Positions 44,441 to 53,179 of a DNA stretch of 64,000 bases are shown here, piece after piece. The translations under genes were made by a program, and so were the position numbers. Below the pieces are notes generated by a model. That model was not told the origin of the DNA and searched no databases. It worked only from the letters and a program-made list of their open reading frames with translations. Positions within the stretch are counted from its first letter, which is position 1. The number at the start of each line of letters is the position of its first letter. The stretch is from Methylophilaceae bacterium LSUCC0401 (GTDB lineage Bacteria > Pseudomonadota > Gammaproteobacteria > Burkholderiales > Methylophilaceae): positions 1,178,001 through 1,242,000 of the forward strand of contig CP103442.1 of the NCBI GenBank assembly GCA_024919035.1, given 5' to 3'.

Positions 44441-45289
44441 TCATTGTTGCGATTGCATTTTTAATGCAGTTTTTTCCAATTTTATTAAATCAATTTTTTG
44501 TTGTTTTGAACGACTTGAAACACTCACCTCCGATGCCATACCCGCATTTCCTCCTCCATGTCTTATGCCCACAATCGGTGATGCCGTTTTATAATCCAAT
44601 CCAATCGCCAAGATTACATAACGCTCATCAGTAACGCACTGATTGGAAATATCATAACTTATCCAATGATTATTCAAAAAAACTTCTATCCAGGCATGAG
44701 TTTGTGTTTCATTATGACTATCTGTATACAAATAACCGCTTATATATCTTGCAGGTAAGCCTAATTCATGACAACAGGCAATCATAATATGCGAATGATC
44801 TTGGCATACACCCTTTTTTATCTTAAAGGCTTCCTCGGCTGAAGTTTGAGATTCAGTACTGCCTTGTTGATATTTCACTTCAGTGAGAATTGCTGCTCCA
44901 AGATCCTTAATAGCTTCTATTCCAGTTGGATTTAATTTCAACTTACGAATAAATTTTTGTATTCCCAAGCTTGGTTTAGTTAATAATGTATTTTTTAGAT
45001 AAATATCAGAGCTGATTGTTTCCTGGCTTTTTCTCGGCAAGCTCTTACCTGTCTCCACATATCCTTCTGCGGTAATGAGCACTTTGTCATGAGAATCATT
45101 GATGGCAAGTAAATGATTGATGTTACCAAAAACATCTATATATCTTGACATCTTTCCAATTGTATTAATATCCCATTCAATAACCTTTTGATACCTTGTA
45201 TTTTTTGGAAATAACCTTAAATTTTGAATGCTGTTTTTAACAGGCTGATCATAAACATAAAGGGTTTGATGTTTAATTTTTAACTTCAT
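44441..45289 (-). CDS. Transglutaminase-like cysteine protease of the Anbu cluster
   Basis: A 282-residue protein. The N-terminal part (about 1-90) is the beta-rich bacterial transglutaminase-associated domain (LKIKHQTLYVYDQPVKNSI). The papain-like core has the catalytic triad C162 in GVCQDHSH, H198 in THAWIEVF and D213 in SYDISN. Such proteins may hydrolyse or form amide bonds. It overlaps the alpha-E gene by 4 bases and precedes Anbu. The substrate is presumably the product of the ATP-grasp ligase; that is inference. Confidence 0.88.
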   Translation of the reverse strand: MKLKIKHQTLYVYDQPVKNSIQNLRLFPKNTRYQKVIEWDINTIGKMSRYIDVFGNINHLLAINDSHDKVLITAEGYVETGKSLPRKSQETISSDIYLKNTLLTKPSLGIQKFIRKLKLNPTGIEAIKDLGAAILTEVKYQQGSTESQTSAEEAFKIKKGVCQDHSHIMIACCHELGLPARYISGYLYTDSHNETQTHAWIEVFLNNHWISYDISNQCVTDERYVILAIGLDYKTASPIVGIRHGGGNAGMASEVSVSSRSKQQKIDLIKLEKTALKMQSQQ

Positions 45290-46233
45290 CGAATTTGATT
45301 GCTCATAAAATCATCATGGATTAAATTACTTAAATGAATATTTTCATCAATAAAATCCGTTAAGAATTCATGCAAACCCTTTTTATAAATTTTACTTATA
45401 TTCATTTGATGTAAATATTTAATTTTCTGATTTATATGGCCCAGGGCTGACTTTTTCTTCCATCGAGTAAGTGATTGCAACAAAGATAAAATATCGTTGT
45501 AACACATCATTAATGAGCGTGGCATGTCAGGATTTAAAATAAGCAGTTCAACAACGCTCCATGGAGTTATTCCTTCTTTATATATTTTTTGATAAGCTTC
45601 AAGCGCTGAAACAGATCTTAAAATTGAATTCCACTCATAATAATCTAATGCCCCTCCTACTTTTTCATGTTTAGGTAAAAGTAAATGATACTTCACATCT
45701 AATAAACGAGCGGTATTATCGGATCTCTCAATAGATGTCCCTAGCCTTAAAAACAAATAAGCATCATCTCGTAATAAAGTACTGAGAACTGAGCCTCTAA
45801 ACAAATGAGATTCATTTTTAATCCACTCACAAAACTCTAGTACAGAAGATTTTAGAACTTGATTGGGTTTAAGATTATTTAATTCGATCCAAAAGTTATT
45901 AATGGTCTGCCAAGTTTCAGTAGATAAGGATGACCTAACTTGCAAGGCATTATCACGAGCCATTTTGATGCTGCTGAAAATACTTGATGGATTTGTTTGA
46001 TCAAAGACCATATAAGCAATAAAGTTAAGATCTTTACTTGTTTTTAAATCATCAGGGTAAGTTTCATGCATTCCTGTAATCTCAAGTGCGGGATACCACA
46101 GCTCTGATGATTGCTTCCGAAGGCTAGGTAATAAATTTAAATTAAAAGTCACATCAATTATCCGTGCTGTATTTTCTGCTCGCTCTACATATCGAGCAAT
46201 CCAAAACAAACTATTAGCAACACGGCTCAGCAT
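45286..46233 (-). CDS. Alpha-E domain protein (COG2307 type)
   Basis: A 315-residue, all-helical protein starting MLSRVANSLFWIARYVERAENTARIIDV, the signature opening of the alpha-E superfamily, with the second conserved helix set in LRLGTSIERSDNTARLLDVKYHLLLP. It has no recognised catalytic motif and is regularly paired with the circularly permuted ATP-grasp protein, three bases upstream here. It is probably a structural or substrate-binding partner of that ligase. Confidence 0.88.
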   Translation of the reverse strand: MLSRVANSLFWIARYVERAENTARIIDVTFNLNLLPSLRKQSSELWYPALEITGMHETYPDDLKTSKDLNFIAYMVFDQTNPSSIFSSIKMARDNALQVRSSLSTETWQTINNFWIELNNLKPNQVLKSSVLEFCEWIKNESHLFRGSVLSTLLRDDAYLFLRLGTSIERSDNTARLLDVKYHLLLPKHEKVGGALDYYEWNSILRSVSALEAYQKIYKEGITPWSVVELLILNPDMPRSLMMCYNDILSLLQSLTRWKKKSALGHINQKIKYLHQMNISKIYKKGLHEFLTDFIDENIHLSNLIHDDFMSNQIR

Positions 46234-46236
46234 CCC

Positions 46237-47601
46237 TTAACTTTCTAAAATCCACGTATCTTTTGTGCCACCACCCTGAGATGAATTAACAACCAAAGAT
46301 CCTTTTTTTAAAGCAACCCGACAAAGTCCGCCAGGTACAATGTGAGTGCGTTTCCCACTAATTACAAATGGACGCAGATCCACATGTCTTGGCTCCACAT
46401 TACCATTAATAAAAGAGGGAGACCGTGAAAGGGATAATGTGGGTTGAGCAATATATTTTGACGGATTTTTTTTAATTTTTTCTTTAAAGTCAGCTAACTC
46501 TTTTTTGCTTGCAGATGGTCCAATTAACATCCCATACCCTCCAGACCCTTCAGCCTCCTTGACAACCAGATCTTTTAAGTTAGTCAACACGTAAGATAAA
46601 TCCTCTTTTTTTGTCAATCGATAGGTCGTTACATTTTTAAGGATCGGCTTCTCATTCAGATAATATTCAATAATTTGAGGCACATACTCATATGTTGCTT
46701 TATCATCCGCAACTCCAGTTCCAGGGGCATTAGCAAGGATAACTCCTCCATTTCGATATACAGACATTAAGCCAGGAACACCCAATAAAGAGTTTGAATT
46801 AAATACTAAAGGATCAATAAAATCATCATCAATACGCCGATAAATGACATCCACTTGACGCGGGCCTTGGGTAGTTTTCATAAATACGTGATTCTTTGAA
46901 ACATAAAGATCGCTTCCTTCTACTAACTCTATTCCCATTTGTTGTGCTAAAAAACTATGCTCATAATAAGCACTATTCAATGAGCCTGGAGTGAGTAACA
47001 CAATCGTTGGATCTTTTTTAGTCGAAGATTCTGTTAAACACTTTAATAAAATCTCAGAATACTGGTCAATTGGAGCAACGTCATATTCCTCGAATAACTC
47101 AGGAAATAATCTCATCATCATTTTTCGATTATCTAACATATAAGAAACACCAGATGGGGTTCTTAAATTATCTTCTAAGACAAAGAAATCATCTTTTCCT
47201 GTTCTGACAATATCAATTCCAGATATGTGTGAATAAACTTTGTTTGGTAAGTCGAGATTAACCATTTCTATTCTAAATTGATTATGTCTAATCAAAGACT
47301 TTGGAACGATATTATCTTTAAAGATTTGTTGATCATGATAAATATCATGGAGAAAAAGGTTTAAAGCCTTAACTCTTTGCAGAACCCCTTTTGAAATTAT
47401 AGTCCACTGTTCTTTTGACAAAATTCGAGGAATGATATCAAAAGGGATTAAGCGCTCAGCTCCACCATCATCTCCATAAACATTAAATGTAATACCTGTC
47501 TTTTTAAATAATAATTCAGCTTCTTTTTTTTTAAGCTCTAGGGTATTTGGATGAATTTTTTCAAGCCAAAAATTATATTTTTGATAAACATGCTTTCCCA
47601 T
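46237..47601 (-). CDS. Circularly permuted ATP-grasp type 2 protein (COG2308)
   Basis: A 454-residue predicted carboxylate-amine ligase. Family text visible includes FKKTGITFNVYGDDGGAERLIPFDIIPRIL, VLEDNLRTPSGVSYMLDNR, VDVIYRRIDDDFIDPL, ANAPGTGVADDKATYEYVP and the C-terminal LCRVAL..GSLVVNSSQGGGTKDTW. Known members are thought to join amino acids or short peptides with ATP. It is the first gene of the minus-strand unit leading to alpha-E, transglutaminase and Anbu, and its promoter would lie in the 295-base gap shared with the regB-like gene. Confidence 0.9.
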   Translation of the reverse strand: MGKHVYQKYNFWLEKIHPNTLELKKKEAELLFKKTGITFNVYGDDGGAERLIPFDIIPRILSKEQWTIISKGVLQRVKALNLFLHDIYHDQQIFKDNIVPKSLIRHNQFRIEMVNLDLPNKVYSHISGIDIVRTGKDDFFVLEDNLRTPSGVSYMLDNRKMMMRLFPELFEEYDVAPIDQYSEILLKCLTESSTKKDPTIVLLTPGSLNSAYYEHSFLAQQMGIELVEGSDLYVSKNHVFMKTTQGPRQVDVIYRRIDDDFIDPLVFNSNSLLGVPGLMSVYRNGGVILANAPGTGVADDKATYEYVPQIIEYYLNEKPILKNVTTYRLTKKEDLSYVLTNLKDLVVKEAEGSGGYGMLIGPSASKKELADFKEKIKKNPSKYIAQPTLSLSRSPSFINGNVEPRHVDLRPFVISGKRTHIVPGGLCRVALKKGSLVVNSSQGGGTKDTWILES

Positions 47602-47711
47602 ATCTCTTATATTTTATGCCCAATAATTAACTGAGTAGCAAATTATGGAATATATTTACGGTAAAAATAAAATATTATCAGCTCAATGATCTTTAATGGT
47701 GCATATGCTCA

Positions 47712-47816
47712 ACAAAGAGGCATTCTTAAAAATACACGGAATTTTTAGCGCTCTTTGTATCTCAATGAGATCATAGTTGGCGGCTCAACTCTGCCTATTG
47801 CCGGCATTCATTGAGA
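47712..47816 (+). other. Tandem structured leader element upstream of regB
   Basis: Two adjacent dyads occupy the gap before the kinase gene. The first pairs ACAAAGAG (47712-47719) with CTCTTTGT (47751-47758) and encloses TAAAAAT/ATTTTTA (47727-47733/47741-47747). The second pairs 47760-47768 with 47808-47816 over 9 bp and encloses two small hairpins, AGTTG/CAACT (47775-47790) and TGCC/GGCA (47792-47806), giving a three-way junction. It could be a leader RNA, an sRNA or operators. I recognise no known family. Confidence 0.45.
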
Positions 47817-47896
47817 CTGCTTCTTATTATTCAATTCAATCCATACTAAAATATAAAGAATTCAGTTTTACCCTATGTCTTTTAAACTATAATTTA

Positions 47897-49108
47897 ATGA
47901 TGTTTAAAGATATTTTAAAACTTGTTTTACTGGGAAGATTTTTTCTTATCTTCTTCTTTATGCTTTTGCTATTTATTCTAAAAATTTATAGCTACCCTGC
48001 CCCGTTTTATAGTTTATTTTTTTTATTATTTATTTCTGGCCTGTTTAATTTCAATTATTTTTTTAGAAAAAAATTCACGAATTACGATAAATATTTTTTT
48101 TTACAACTCAATTTAGATCTCACCTGGATTAGTTTATTTTTTTATTTTTTAGGTGGTTATCACAACCCCTTAATTTTCTTAATGCTGTTACCTCTCGTTT
48201 CTGCTGCATTAATTTTAAATAAACGTTATTTAACAATTTATTTTGTCGAATACATCATTATCTTTATTTTGATTTGTTTTAATTCCAAGCCGTTGTCTCA
48301 TTTGCTGATGAATTACTATGGCGGAATTTCCGGTAACCTTTATTTATGGGGTGTATTAATCTCATTTTTAATTGTTTCTCTTGTAATAGTATTTAATCTT
48401 TTTTGGATTATTAAATTAAACAAGATTAATGAAAAAGAGTTTTCACAAGCTAAAGAAGTGCTTCTTAAAAAAGACAAAAATATTCTGCTTACAACTTTTG
48501 CTGCAACTACCGCACATCAATTAGGTACGCCATTAGCTATCATCGCCATGAAATATGAAGAATTAAAAAAATTTATTAAAGATAAAGATGCTGAAATGGC
48601 TTTAAATGAAATCAAAGCTCAAATTTTTAAATGTAAGGATATTATTAAATCAATCAATAATTTTGAAACTTCAATTAAATATAAAAAATTATCATTAAAC
48701 AATTTTTTAAAATTAATTCAAGATCACTATTTACAGATCCCAATTAGCAAGCAACTTATTTTTAATTCAAATATTAAAACAAAATTTATGATGAAATATG
48801 ACGATATGTTATTTCACTCAATAACTCATATTATTGATAATGCAGTACAAAACTCGTTATCAAAAGTCCACATGTCCGTAATTCTTAATAAAGAACATTT
48901 AATTTTTCAGATAAGCAATGACGGCAAAAAATTAAACCGCAAGATATTAGAATCGAAACCTATTTCAGAAAAAGACTTTGGTATGGGGATGGGAATTTAT
49001 TTGAGTAAAATTATTATTGAGCGATATTATGGCGAAATACAGTTTAATTTCAAAAATAAGCAAAATATAATCAATATTTTAATACCAACAAAAACAATAT
49101 CAATATAA
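47897..49108 (+). CDS. RegB/PrrB-type redox sensor histidine kinase
   Basis: A 403-residue kinase with six hydrophobic helices in about 1-175. The segment FLGGYHNPLIFLMLLP (about 84-99) corresponds to the ubiquinone-binding GGxxNPF loop of RegB. The phospho-acceptor is H207 in TTAHQLGTPLAII. C246 in IFKCKDII lines up with the redox-active cysteine that follows the H-box in RegB. The ATPase domain has HIIDNAVQNS and DFGMGMGIYLSKIIIERY. I chose the ATG at 47897; a longer frame from 47777 would begin inside the structured leader with a non-family N-terminus. The cognate regulator begins at the next base. Confidence 0.85.
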   Translation: MMFKDILKLVLLGRFFLIFFFMLLLFILKIYSYPAPFYSLFFLLFISGLFNFNYFFRKKFTNYDKYFFLQLNLDLTWISLFFYFLGGYHNPLIFLMLLPLVSAALILNKRYLTIYFVEYIIIFILICFNSKPLSHLLMNYYGGISGNLYLWGVLISFLIVSLVIVFNLFWIIKLNKINEKEFSQAKEVLLKKDKNILLTTFAATTAHQLGTPLAIIAMKYEELKKFIKDKDAEMALNEIKAQIFKCKDIIKSINNFETSIKYKKLSLNNFLKLIQDHYLQIPISKQLIFNSNIKTKFMMKYDDMLFHSITHIIDNAVQNSLSKVHMSVILNKEHLIFQISNDGKKLNRKILESKPISEKDFGMGMGIYLSKIIIERYYGEIQFNFKNKQNIINILIPTKTISI

Positions 49109-49633
49109 ATGAAAAGCTTATTACTCCTTGATGACGATGATGTTCTTAGAGAAAGCTTAAAAAATAATTTAATCAAATTTTTTGATTCTATCTATGAGGC
49201 TGCTGATATACAACAAGCACTGGAGAAGATTAAAAGCTATACGATTAATTTTTATTTACTTGATCTTAATTTACCAGATGGCAATGGGTTGCAACTGATA
49301 CAAACTATTTTGGAGCATAATAAAAATAGTCACATCATTGTTTTAACGGCTTACTCAAGCATTGCTACCGCTGTTGAGGCAATGAAACTCGGAGCAACAG
49401 ATTATTTGGTTAAACCTGTGTTTCAAGAGGATATTCTAAACGCTTTTAAATTCATACAAACAAAAGATAAGGATATAACTCTTAAAGCGGTATCGCCAAA
49501 AAGAGTTGAATGGGAACATATCCAAAAAGTTCTTAAGGAAAATAATTACAATATTTCATCAACCGCTAAAGCATTAAATATGCATCGTAGAACATTACAA
49601 AGAAAGCTTCAAAAAAAACCTGTGAACTCATAG
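49109..49633 (+). CDS. RegA/PrrA/ActR-type response regulator
   Basis: A 174-residue regulator. The receiver domain (1-120) has the acidic cluster D8-D11, phospho-acceptor D52 and K102. The C-terminus (about 130-172) is a Fis-type helix-turn-helix ending ALNMHRRTLQRKLQKKPV, nearly the canonical RegA DNA-binding helix. RegB/RegA systems adjust respiration and energy metabolism to redox state. It follows the kinase with no gap. Ten bases after its stop lies a palindrome of the type RegA proteins bind. Confidence 0.9.
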   Translation: MKSLLLLDDDDVLRESLKNNLIKFFDSIYEAADIQQALEKIKSYTINFYLLDLNLPDGNGLQLIQTILEHNKNSHIIVLTAYSSIATAVEAMKLGATDYLVKPVFQEDILNAFKFIQTKDKDITLKAVSPKRVEWEHIQKVLKENNYNISSTAKALNMHRRTLQRKLQKKPVNS

Positions 49634-49642
49634 TCAAATTGC

Positions 49643-49659
49643 TGCGACAATTTGTCGCA
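49643..49659. promoter_or_regulatory. RegA-like operator palindrome
   Basis: TGCGACAATTTGTCGCA has perfect 7-bp arms and a 3-base centre. The half-sites GCGAC and GTCGC match the GCGNC...GNCGC pattern reported for RegA/PrrA family regulators. It lies 22 bases upstream of a TATAAT (49682-49687) and about 70 bases before the TonB receptor start. It overlaps or abuts the -35 position. Confidence 0.7.
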
Positions 49660-49726
49660 CAAATAGCTAATCTAATTACATTATAATTGCCAATCTTAAT
49701 TGATTTATTTTTATTCTGAGCAGTAC

Positions 49727-51910
49727 ATGAAAAAAATATTACCCATCTTCACTCTAATCGCACTTCAAGTGCAAGCCGAACATGATTTAAACCTGAACAA
49801 TGTTGAGGTGTATGGCCAATATCAACCCAGATCTCTACTTCTTGATGGTATGACAGAATCATCAAGCTTACAGAGGCAGACACAATTAGTTGACGACACC
49901 GCATCCTTATTAAATTTTTTTACTGGGGTGGATACCGCAGCTAACGGAGGAGTATCCAGTCTGCCGATTATTCGTGGCTTAGCTGATGATCGTATCACCG
50001 TCAAAGTGGACGGGGTAGATTTGATTTCAGCCTGTGGCAACCACATGGACCCGCCAACCTCATATTTGGACGCATCAAATCTAGAATCCGTTAAGGTATT
50101 TGCAGGCATTACTCCGGTTAGCATGGGTGGGGATAGCATTGGGGGTAGTATTATCTTAAATTCTACTAAGTCAAAATTTGCAACTGGGGATGATATTATC
50201 ACCGCAAGTAAAGTGAATGGGTTTTATCGTAGCAATAATGATGCGCTTGGTGGCAGTTTTATGACCCAATTCGCTACAGGTAATTTTTTCGCTAGATACT
50301 CAGGATCATACTCTGAGGCTAACAACTATTATGCGGGATCTAATTTTAAATCTTCTACTTATGGGGGAGGCAATGATCCTATAAATTTACGAAATGACGA
50401 GGTAGGCTCATCAGGTTACCGACTTGAAAACCATAACCTAAACTTTGCCTATAAATTAGATAATCATATCTTTGATGTAAAACTGGGGTATCAAAAAATT
50501 CCTTTTCAAGGCTTCCCAAATCAAAGAATGGATATGACCGACAATGAACAAACCAAAGTTAACTTATCCTATTTTGGCGATTACGACTGGGGAAATCTAG
50601 AAGCCAGACTCTTTAACCATAATACGCGTCAAAATATGCAGTTTGGGAGTGACAAAGAATATTGGTACAACGGCACGGCTTCGAATAATGTTGCAGGAAT
50701 GCCCATGGAGACCCGATCAGAAACCAATGGCTTAAATGTAAAAGCCAATTTGATTATTTCAGATAAAGATACCCTCAAAACCGGACTAGAGTATCAACAA
50801 TACCGACTAGAAGACTCCTGGCCTCCAGTCGCCAACAGCACGATGATGTCTCCGAGATACATGAAAAATATCAATGACGGTGAACGTGATCGTATGGACG
50901 TATATGCTGAATGGGAGCGAAAATGGAATCCTGATTGGTTTACCCAAGCTGGTTTAAGATATACGCATATCGAAACCGATGCAGGAAATGTTCAAGAATA
51001 TTCAACAACGACCAATTATGGTGAGGATGCATTTAATTCGGCCAACAAAGAAAAAACCTTTAATAATCTAGATTTCACTTCAGTGGCGGTTTATAACATC
51101 GACGATACAAAAACTATTGAAGGGGGTTATGCCATAAAAAATCGTGCGCCAAATCTTTATGAACTGTATGCATGGAATACTGGGGGCATGGAGTCAATTA
51201 TGAATAACTGGGTTGGCGATGGCAATGGCTATGTGGGTAACCTAAATTTAGACAGTGAAACAGCTCACGTATTCAGTGTTTCTAGCAACATTCAAAATGA
51301 AGCCAAGACAACAAACCTTAAAATCACGCCGCATTATTCCTATGTGCTTGATTATATTGATGCCATTGATATTGGGGATGCCGGCTCATGGCAAAAATTG
51401 CAGTTCTCAAATCAGGATGCAAAATTATATGGTCTTGATGTAGATTTATCCCATCAATTAAAGACTTTAAATTATGGAGATTTTTATGCCAAGGCTGCTG
51501 TGAGCTATGTTCGAGGCGAGAACAAGGAAACAGGGGATGATTTATATAGACTCATGCCCCTAAATTTAAAACTCAACTTTGAACAACAAATAGGGTCCTG
51601 GACAAACACTCTTCAGGGGCAACTGGTTGATGAAAAAACTCATGTGAATAAAATCAGAAGGGAAATGAAAACCTCAGGGTATGGCCTCGTGCATTTAAGC
51701 TCATCCTACAAATTTTCTGGGGCTTTAAATAATGCGAGGTTAACTTTTGGCATTCATAATTTATTGGATAAGCATTATGATTTGCCACTCGGTGGCGTTT
51801 ATATGGGCCAAGGTGCTACCATGATGGCAATGAATTTACCATACAACAGCGCGGTTCCGTTGCCTGGGATGGGTCGGTCATTTAACACCGCAATCTCTTA
51901 TGAATTTTAA
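49727..51910 (+). CDS. TonB-dependent receptor, OprC/NosA-like (copper)
   Basis: A 727-residue outer-membrane receptor. The signal peptide is about 1-17 (ending LQVQA). The plug (about 40-150) contains GGVSSLPIIRGLADDRITVKVDG, then SACGNHMDPPTSYLD, where C103 and M107 keep the C-x3-M copper site known from OprC, and GGDSIGGSI. The barrel ends in ..ISYEF. The ATG at 49727 starts the signal peptide; a TTG at 49700 adds nine unlikely residues. Its promoter carries a RegA-like palindrome, suggesting redox control of metal uptake. The copper specificity is inferred from the C-x3-M site. Confidence 0.75.
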   Translation: MKKILPIFTLIALQVQAEHDLNLNNVEVYGQYQPRSLLLDGMTESSSLQRQTQLVDDTASLLNFFTGVDTAANGGVSSLPIIRGLADDRITVKVDGVDLISACGNHMDPPTSYLDASNLESVKVFAGITPVSMGGDSIGGSIILNSTKSKFATGDDIITASKVNGFYRSNNDALGGSFMTQFATGNFFARYSGSYSEANNYYAGSNFKSSTYGGGNDPINLRNDEVGSSGYRLENHNLNFAYKLDNHIFDVKLGYQKIPFQGFPNQRMDMTDNEQTKVNLSYFGDYDWGNLEARLFNHNTRQNMQFGSDKEYWYNGTASNNVAGMPMETRSETNGLNVKANLIISDKDTLKTGLEYQQYRLEDSWPPVANSTMMSPRYMKNINDGERDRMDVYAEWERKWNPDWFTQAGLRYTHIETDAGNVQEYSTTTNYGEDAFNSANKEKTFNNLDFTSVAVYNIDDTKTIEGGYAIKNRAPNLYELYAWNTGGMESIMNNWVGDGNGYVGNLNLDSETAHVFSVSSNIQNEAKTTNLKITPHYSYVLDYIDAIDIGDAGSWQKLQFSNQDAKLYGLDVDLSHQLKTLNYGDFYAKAAVSYVRGENKETGDDLYRLMPLNLKLNFEQQIGSWTNTLQGQLVDEKTHVNKIRREMKTSGYGLVHLSSSYKFSGALNNARLTFGIHNLLDKHYDLPLGGVYMGQGATMMAMNLPYNSAVPLPGMGRSFNTAISYEF

Positions 51911-51975
51911 AGCCGTAATCAATAATTCTTAGATATCTCTTGATTTTTTAAATAATTAAGAGCAAATTATGTAGC

Positions 51976-51996
51976 GTAGTAACCTTTACTACTTTT
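51976..51996 (+). terminator. Short hairpin with T-rich tail after the receptor gene
   Basis: A perfect 7-bp stem GTAGTAA/TTACTAC with a CCT loop is followed by TTTTATTA. It lies 66 bases after the receptor stop and 23 bases before a small reading frame. It may end the receptor transcript, or lie in the leader of the micro-ORF. The stem is AT-rich, so it would be weak. Confidence 0.45.
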
Positions 51997-52014
51997 ATTA
52001 ATTTAGGAGATAAC

Positions 52015-52071
52015 ATGGCTGATAAAAGTCAAAAGAAAAAAGAATCAAAGGGTAAGCCAAAGAAGAAGTAA
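52015..52071 (+). CDS. Lys-rich 18-residue micro-ORF
   Basis: An 18-codon frame with 9 lysines (MADKSQKKKESKGKPKKK). A TTAGGAGA Shine-Dalgarno sequence sits five bases before the ATG, and a very stable 16-bp hairpin begins 25 bases after the stop, so it has the layout of a complete small gene. The product would be highly basic and probably disordered; binding to nucleic acid or ribosomes is a guess. No family is recognised. It occupies the 338-base gap between the copper-type receptor and the ROK gene. Confidence 0.5.
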   Translation: MADKSQKKKESKGKPKKK

Positions 52072-52096
52072 TCTTTTGTAATCCTTAAAAGTCTTT

Positions 52097-52136
52097 AATT
52101 AGGGTGGGCTTCAGTGTTAAGAAGCCCGCTCTAATT
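52097..52136 (+). terminator. Stable 16-bp hairpin after the micro-ORF
   Basis: AATTAGGGTGGGCTTC (52097-52112) pairs with GAAGCCCGCTCTAATT (52121-52136) with two G-U wobbles and an 8-base loop. The tail is TCTCC rather than a clear T tract, so it may stabilise the RNA 3' end or terminate weakly. The next 110 bases up to the ROK gene hold nothing I can support. Confidence 0.6.
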
Positions 52137-52248
52137 TCTCCTAAAACCCCAAAACCTCATATTTAAAAAATTGCTTTTTAAAAGTTATAAATTATTAGAT
52201 CAGTCCTTTTTACTTGACCTCCCCCCATTTTAAAAATATATTTTTTCA

Positions 52249-53127
52249 ATGGCTCTAGAACATAACATTGGTATTGATTTGGGTGGAACAAAAATTGAAT
52301 GTATTGTCCTGGAAAATCAAAAAGAAATTTTTCGTGATCGAATTCTTACTGAATCTGAAAAAGGTTCTGATCATATCCTTAATCAAATCCATCAGATTTA
52401 TCAAAAGGCTATTCTTTTCATAGAAAATCAAAAACATACACTGGGCATTTGTACTCCAGGATCGATCTCGCCTGACACAAATTTACTTAGAAATTCAAAT
52501 ACCACATGCCTGAATGGTCTGCCATTTAAAAAGATACTAGAAGACAAGCTTGCCCATCCACTCTCCATTGAAAACGATGCCAATTGCTTTGCACTCGCAG
52601 AAGCCGTCATGGGTGCAGGACAAGATCATGCGTTTATCTTTGGTGTGATCATGGGAACCGGCTGTGGGGGTGGATTTGTGCATAACAAAAAATTAAGAGT
52701 TGGGCCTAATCTAATCTCAGGTGAGTGGGGACATTCAATTTTGCATACAAATGGTCATGCGTGCTTCTGTCAAAAGCAGGGATGTGTCGAGACTTATATC
52801 TCTGGTGGTGGATTATCAAAGATATTAAATAACCATGGCATTCATTTATCCGTTGAGGCATTTTTTAAAAAAGAAGACAAAAATAATATTGAAAGCAGAA
52901 TTTATCAAAACTTTATGAACGATTTTGCACAAGCCATGGGCAATATTATTAACAGCATCGACCCAGACATTATTATATTAGGCGGCGGTCTATCCAATAT
53001 CGATTCACTCTATACCGATGGCATTAATGCCATCAATCAATATATCTTTTCTGAAACACTAAAAACTCCTATAGTTCGTAATCAATTAGGAGACTCTGCC
53101 GGAGTATTTGGAGCAGCCTTATTGTAA
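52249..53127 (+). CDS. ROK family sugar kinase
   Basis: A 292-residue kinase. The N-terminal ATP-binding block is NIGIDLGGTKIE. The sugar-binding and catalytic stretch is ENDANCFALAEA (about 105-116). The ROK signature GTGCGGGFVHN..L..G....SGEWGHS is followed by the zinc-binding HACFCQKQGCVETYISGGGL. Members phosphorylate glucose, fructose, N-acetylglucosamine or mannose; the substrate cannot be told. No Shine-Dalgarno sequence is visible before the ATG. Confidence 0.88.
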   Translation: MALEHNIGIDLGGTKIECIVLENQKEIFRDRILTESEKGSDHILNQIHQIYQKAILFIENQKHTLGICTPGSISPDTNLLRNSNTTCLNGLPFKKILEDKLAHPLSIENDANCFALAEAVMGAGQDHAFIFGVIMGTGCGGGFVHNKKLRVGPNLISGEWGHSILHTNGHACFCQKQGCVETYISGGGLSKILNNHGIHLSVEAFFKKEDKNNIESRIYQNFMNDFAQAMGNIINSIDPDIIILGGGLSNIDSLYTDGINAINQYIFSETLKTPIVRNQLGDSAGVFGAALL

Positions 53128-53179
53128 TTTGATGCATTAAACAAATATAATAGGTTTTTTTTAAAATATTTTAAACACC

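Noticed and set aside
47777-47896. Longer N-terminus of the RegB-type kinase
   Set aside because: It starts within the structured element and adds about 40 residues not typical of the family; the ATG at 47897 precedes the first membrane helix.
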